From assembly GCF_036898095.1 (NCBI RefSeq), contig NC_090750.1, positions 94,229,412-94,293,411 of the forward strand: a stretch of 64,000 nt of DNA. Reading direction: 5' to 3'. The notes beneath the pieces were generated by a model. The model saw only the letters and a list, made by a program, of their open reading frames with translations, was not told the DNA's origin and searched no databases. Origin of the DNA: Palaemon carinicauda. Lineage: Eukaryota > Arthropoda > Malacostraca > Decapoda > Palaemonidae. This document shows, one piece after another, positions 62,290-64,000 of this stretch. A program made the position numbers and the translations under genes. The stretch's first letter is position 1; every line of letters begins with the position of its first letter.

Positions 62290-62640
62290 TGCAAACGGAG
62301 ATTCAAAAAGGCGCCTCTTAGCACCCTTATAGGGAGATGAGAGGCCCTTACGACGAGGCGGACGGTGGGCCTTACGGCGAAGGAGGCCAACAGCAACAGC
62401 AGCAGAAGAATCCTCCGAAGAGGAGTCTCTATGAGTGTACTCTCTCGCGAACGAAAGAGAAACACTTCGTAGAAGAGACTGGTCAGCCAGTGACCTAAGA
62501 GGAGCAATCCTCCGAAGAGGGGCTCCTGCAGTTGCCCAGCCCCTTGAGCGAAACTGCAGGTGTGACCGCTCAGCACCAAGAGCATAGTCGCACGAAAAAA
62601 AGGCAAGAGAAGAACCCCCCAAAAGGGGAAAAACTTCCCT
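62290..62640 (-). repeat. 5' ORF1 hairpin modules of element G
   Basis: One full CCTCCGAAGAGGAGTC / CTCGCGAACGAAAGAG module (62405-62465), a partial one at 62508-62522, and GCCCAGCCCCTTGAGC-type modules at 62533-62590. They correspond to those in B and F. Confidence 0.6.
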
Positions 62641-63524
62641 CGGAAGGAAAGTTACCCGCCCAAGGAGGCAAGCCTCCTGAGAGTTCTAAAATGAACTGGA
62701 GAGCTGTCCGTCGTCACGGGAGTACTTCCAGTAGAAGGAGACACGCCCCTGACGAAAATACAAGGGGGGAGGCAGCTACAGCCGAATCCCCAGGCCTCAA
62801 CAAGAGAGCTCACACCGTTGCCATATTACAGAAACGAACTAGATCGGTAACTGTAAAAAAAAAAATAAAACAAAAATCATTAGTACACATTCATTCCCCC
62901 GGGAAGGCTCCGAAGAGGAATCCCGAGGGAAAGGAAACAAGAATTACACAACAGGCACGTGCCCTCACAACCACTTACACTCACGGAAGGAGAGCTGTAA
63001 CCAAAACAGAATTATAACAATTATAATTATGAAACTATGTAATTATGTAATTTAAAAATGAATGAACACTAAAGAAAGAACGAAAACCCCGAAAGGAATC
63101 GTTCTACAAGTTGAGAAATTAACAACTACAATTAGATTCATAAACTAATTGAGACAAACGTACGGCGTAGCAACCCCCCCACACGGAAAGGAAGCTACAA
63201 GGGCGTAGTAACACGAAGTAAAAGGGTGAACGACCTCAAGAGAGAGAGAGAGAGAGAGAAAGACCGAAGTCAAACTCGATCGCCACCCATAAAATTACGC
63301 CGTGGTGGCCTAACTGCCGAGGACTCCACGTAGATATCGTACACTACACACAACTCTGAAAAGGAAACTTACTGATTTCTATACTCAAATATATATACAA
63401 ACATGAAAACACGTTTATATATATATTGAGTAAAAGAAAAGTAAGCGATTAAGTAAAGACAAAACAAACAATGGCTGCCAAGAGAGGACCAAGACAGACG
63501 TCTGTCACAGTCCGAGCCAAAAGT
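62641..63524 (-). other. 5' leader region of element G
   Basis: Matches the leader of B and F, with ATTCCCCCGGGAAGG, a GA run at 63241-63260 and a minus-strand tract ending CTTTTCAG at about 63353-63362. No gene. Confidence 0.4.
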
Positions 63525-63699
63525 GAAAGTGAGCATTCATCTGTGTGGGAGGGGTAGCTAGCTACCACTCCCCTAAACCCCCGCTAACTAGCGCGGGGGT
63601 AATACACCCTCGTTAAATTCTAATGGCTCGCCATTTCAGCTGCGCTAAAAGGTAAACCCAATGTAAATAGCGTGGTTTGTATTTCGGTTACGGAACAAT
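63525..63699 (-). repeat. Right inverted terminal repeat of element G
   Basis: Reverse complement of 53915-54120, ending GTATTTCGGTTACGGAACAA. Confidence 0.8.
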
Positions 63700-64000
63700 T
63701 GAAAATTAAAAAGTCTGGTAAGGAGCTGGCAGTACTTGCGTACTTGACAGCCGCCGAATCAAAAGTAATGCTCTTCGGCTGGGAAAGAGGGTGGGCCTCC
63801 TAGCCCTGCACCTTTCACCACCTGGATAACCAGTCGTTATCCAAACTTTACTGACCGTCTCCAGCTCATGCCAAATCAATTTTGCTAACTACAGGACAAG
63901 AGTTTCTATGTTACAACGGAACAAACACACTCTACAGCAAGGAAGACAATATTTCTATGGTATTATTATTACTTGTTAAGCTATAACCCCAAGGCCCCAA
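63700..64000. other. Non-coding right edge
   Basis: No gene or repeat recognised. A short ATT run lies at 63961-63971. Confidence 0.4.

Larger units (their letters stand above)
60120..62290 (-). pseudogene. DIRS element G gag-like ORF1, decayed
   Basis: Includes the block matching ILEKSLFVPKD (60390-60340), followed upstream by a 392-codon open frame (61651-60473) and a 205-codon frame (61955-61338) through the tandem repeats. The repeats keep stop codons away, so the long frames may not all be real. The N-terminal cysteine cluster was not found in this copy. Confidence 0.5.
53905..63699 (-). mobile_element. DIRS retrotransposon G, with nested insertions
   Basis: Bounded by (AT)GATAAATTCG at 53905 and ACGGAACAAT at 63699, with terminal repeats, ICR and minus-strand genes of the B/E/F family. 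A Tigger transposon (55600-58037) and a 5S-like segment (from 59223) interrupt it; without the Tigger it is about 7.4 kb. All genes are broken. G-specific variants (ACATTGGGT, and AGCGCAGCTG in the repeats) occur in both terminal repeats, and the first also in the ICR. Confidence 0.85.

Overview
This window comes from a eukaryotic, repeat-dominated genome. It is most likely a decapod crustacean (shrimp, prawn or crab). I base that on stacked DIRS-type tyrosine-recombinase retrotransposons, which are known to be widespread in Decapoda, on Tigger/pogo transposases, on dinucleotide GA/TC and ATT microsatellites, and on arthropod-style CCTAACC motifs. The host assignment is inference. I see no convincing complete host gene; nearly everything that can be read as protein belongs to mobile elements.

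Layout, left to right. Positions 1-107 are the 3' inverted terminal repeat (as drawn) of a DIRS element (H) whose body lies outside. About 108-5030 holds a divergent, decayed DIRS-like element A. 5030-6687 is non-coding. 6718-12593 is DIRS element B, which has an internal deletion. 13120-19875 is DIRS element C, almost complete with one 10-bp frameshifting deletion. 20001-34341 is DIRS element E, itself split by a second, nearly intact C-family element D (20287-27047) that landed inside E's internal complementary region. 34342-38700 is non-coding and rich in segmental duplications; it contains a piggyBac-type MITE and two possible exon remnants. 38720-41440 carries two inverted copies of a LINE. 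42440-45616 is a broken Gypsy-type LTR element on the + strand, interrupted by DIRS element F (45619-50526). 51790-53243 contains a LINE 3' tail and a broken Tigger transposon. 53905-63699 is DIRS element G, which contains a Tigger transposon with TA duplications (55600-58037) and a 5S-rRNA-like sequence (59223-59342).

How the genes work together: each DIRS element is read on the minus strand in the order gag-like ORF1, reverse transcriptase/RNase H/Dam-like domain, then an overlapping tyrosine recombinase. Inverted terminal repeats flank the element, and an internal complementary region (ICR) near the 3' end equals the joined right and left termini. In the known DIRS model the ICR templates a circular DNA, which the recombinase inserts without target duplication. 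The window shows this directly: ITR and ICR variants are element-specific and co-vary, both families carry the same AAT core at the ICR junction, and D sits cleanly in an A-tract ending in AAT. Element D has the best-preserved polymerase and recombinase, with all catalytic residues present. A, B, E, F and G are pseudogenic.

The most interesting signals are the shared cysteine cluster at the N-terminus of ORF1 in two families, the element-specific tandem-repeat (RSP-rich) domains in ORF1 of the B/E/G family, the ITR/ICR covariation, the nested insertion into an ICR, and a MITE sitting at a predicted exon/splice-donor edge.
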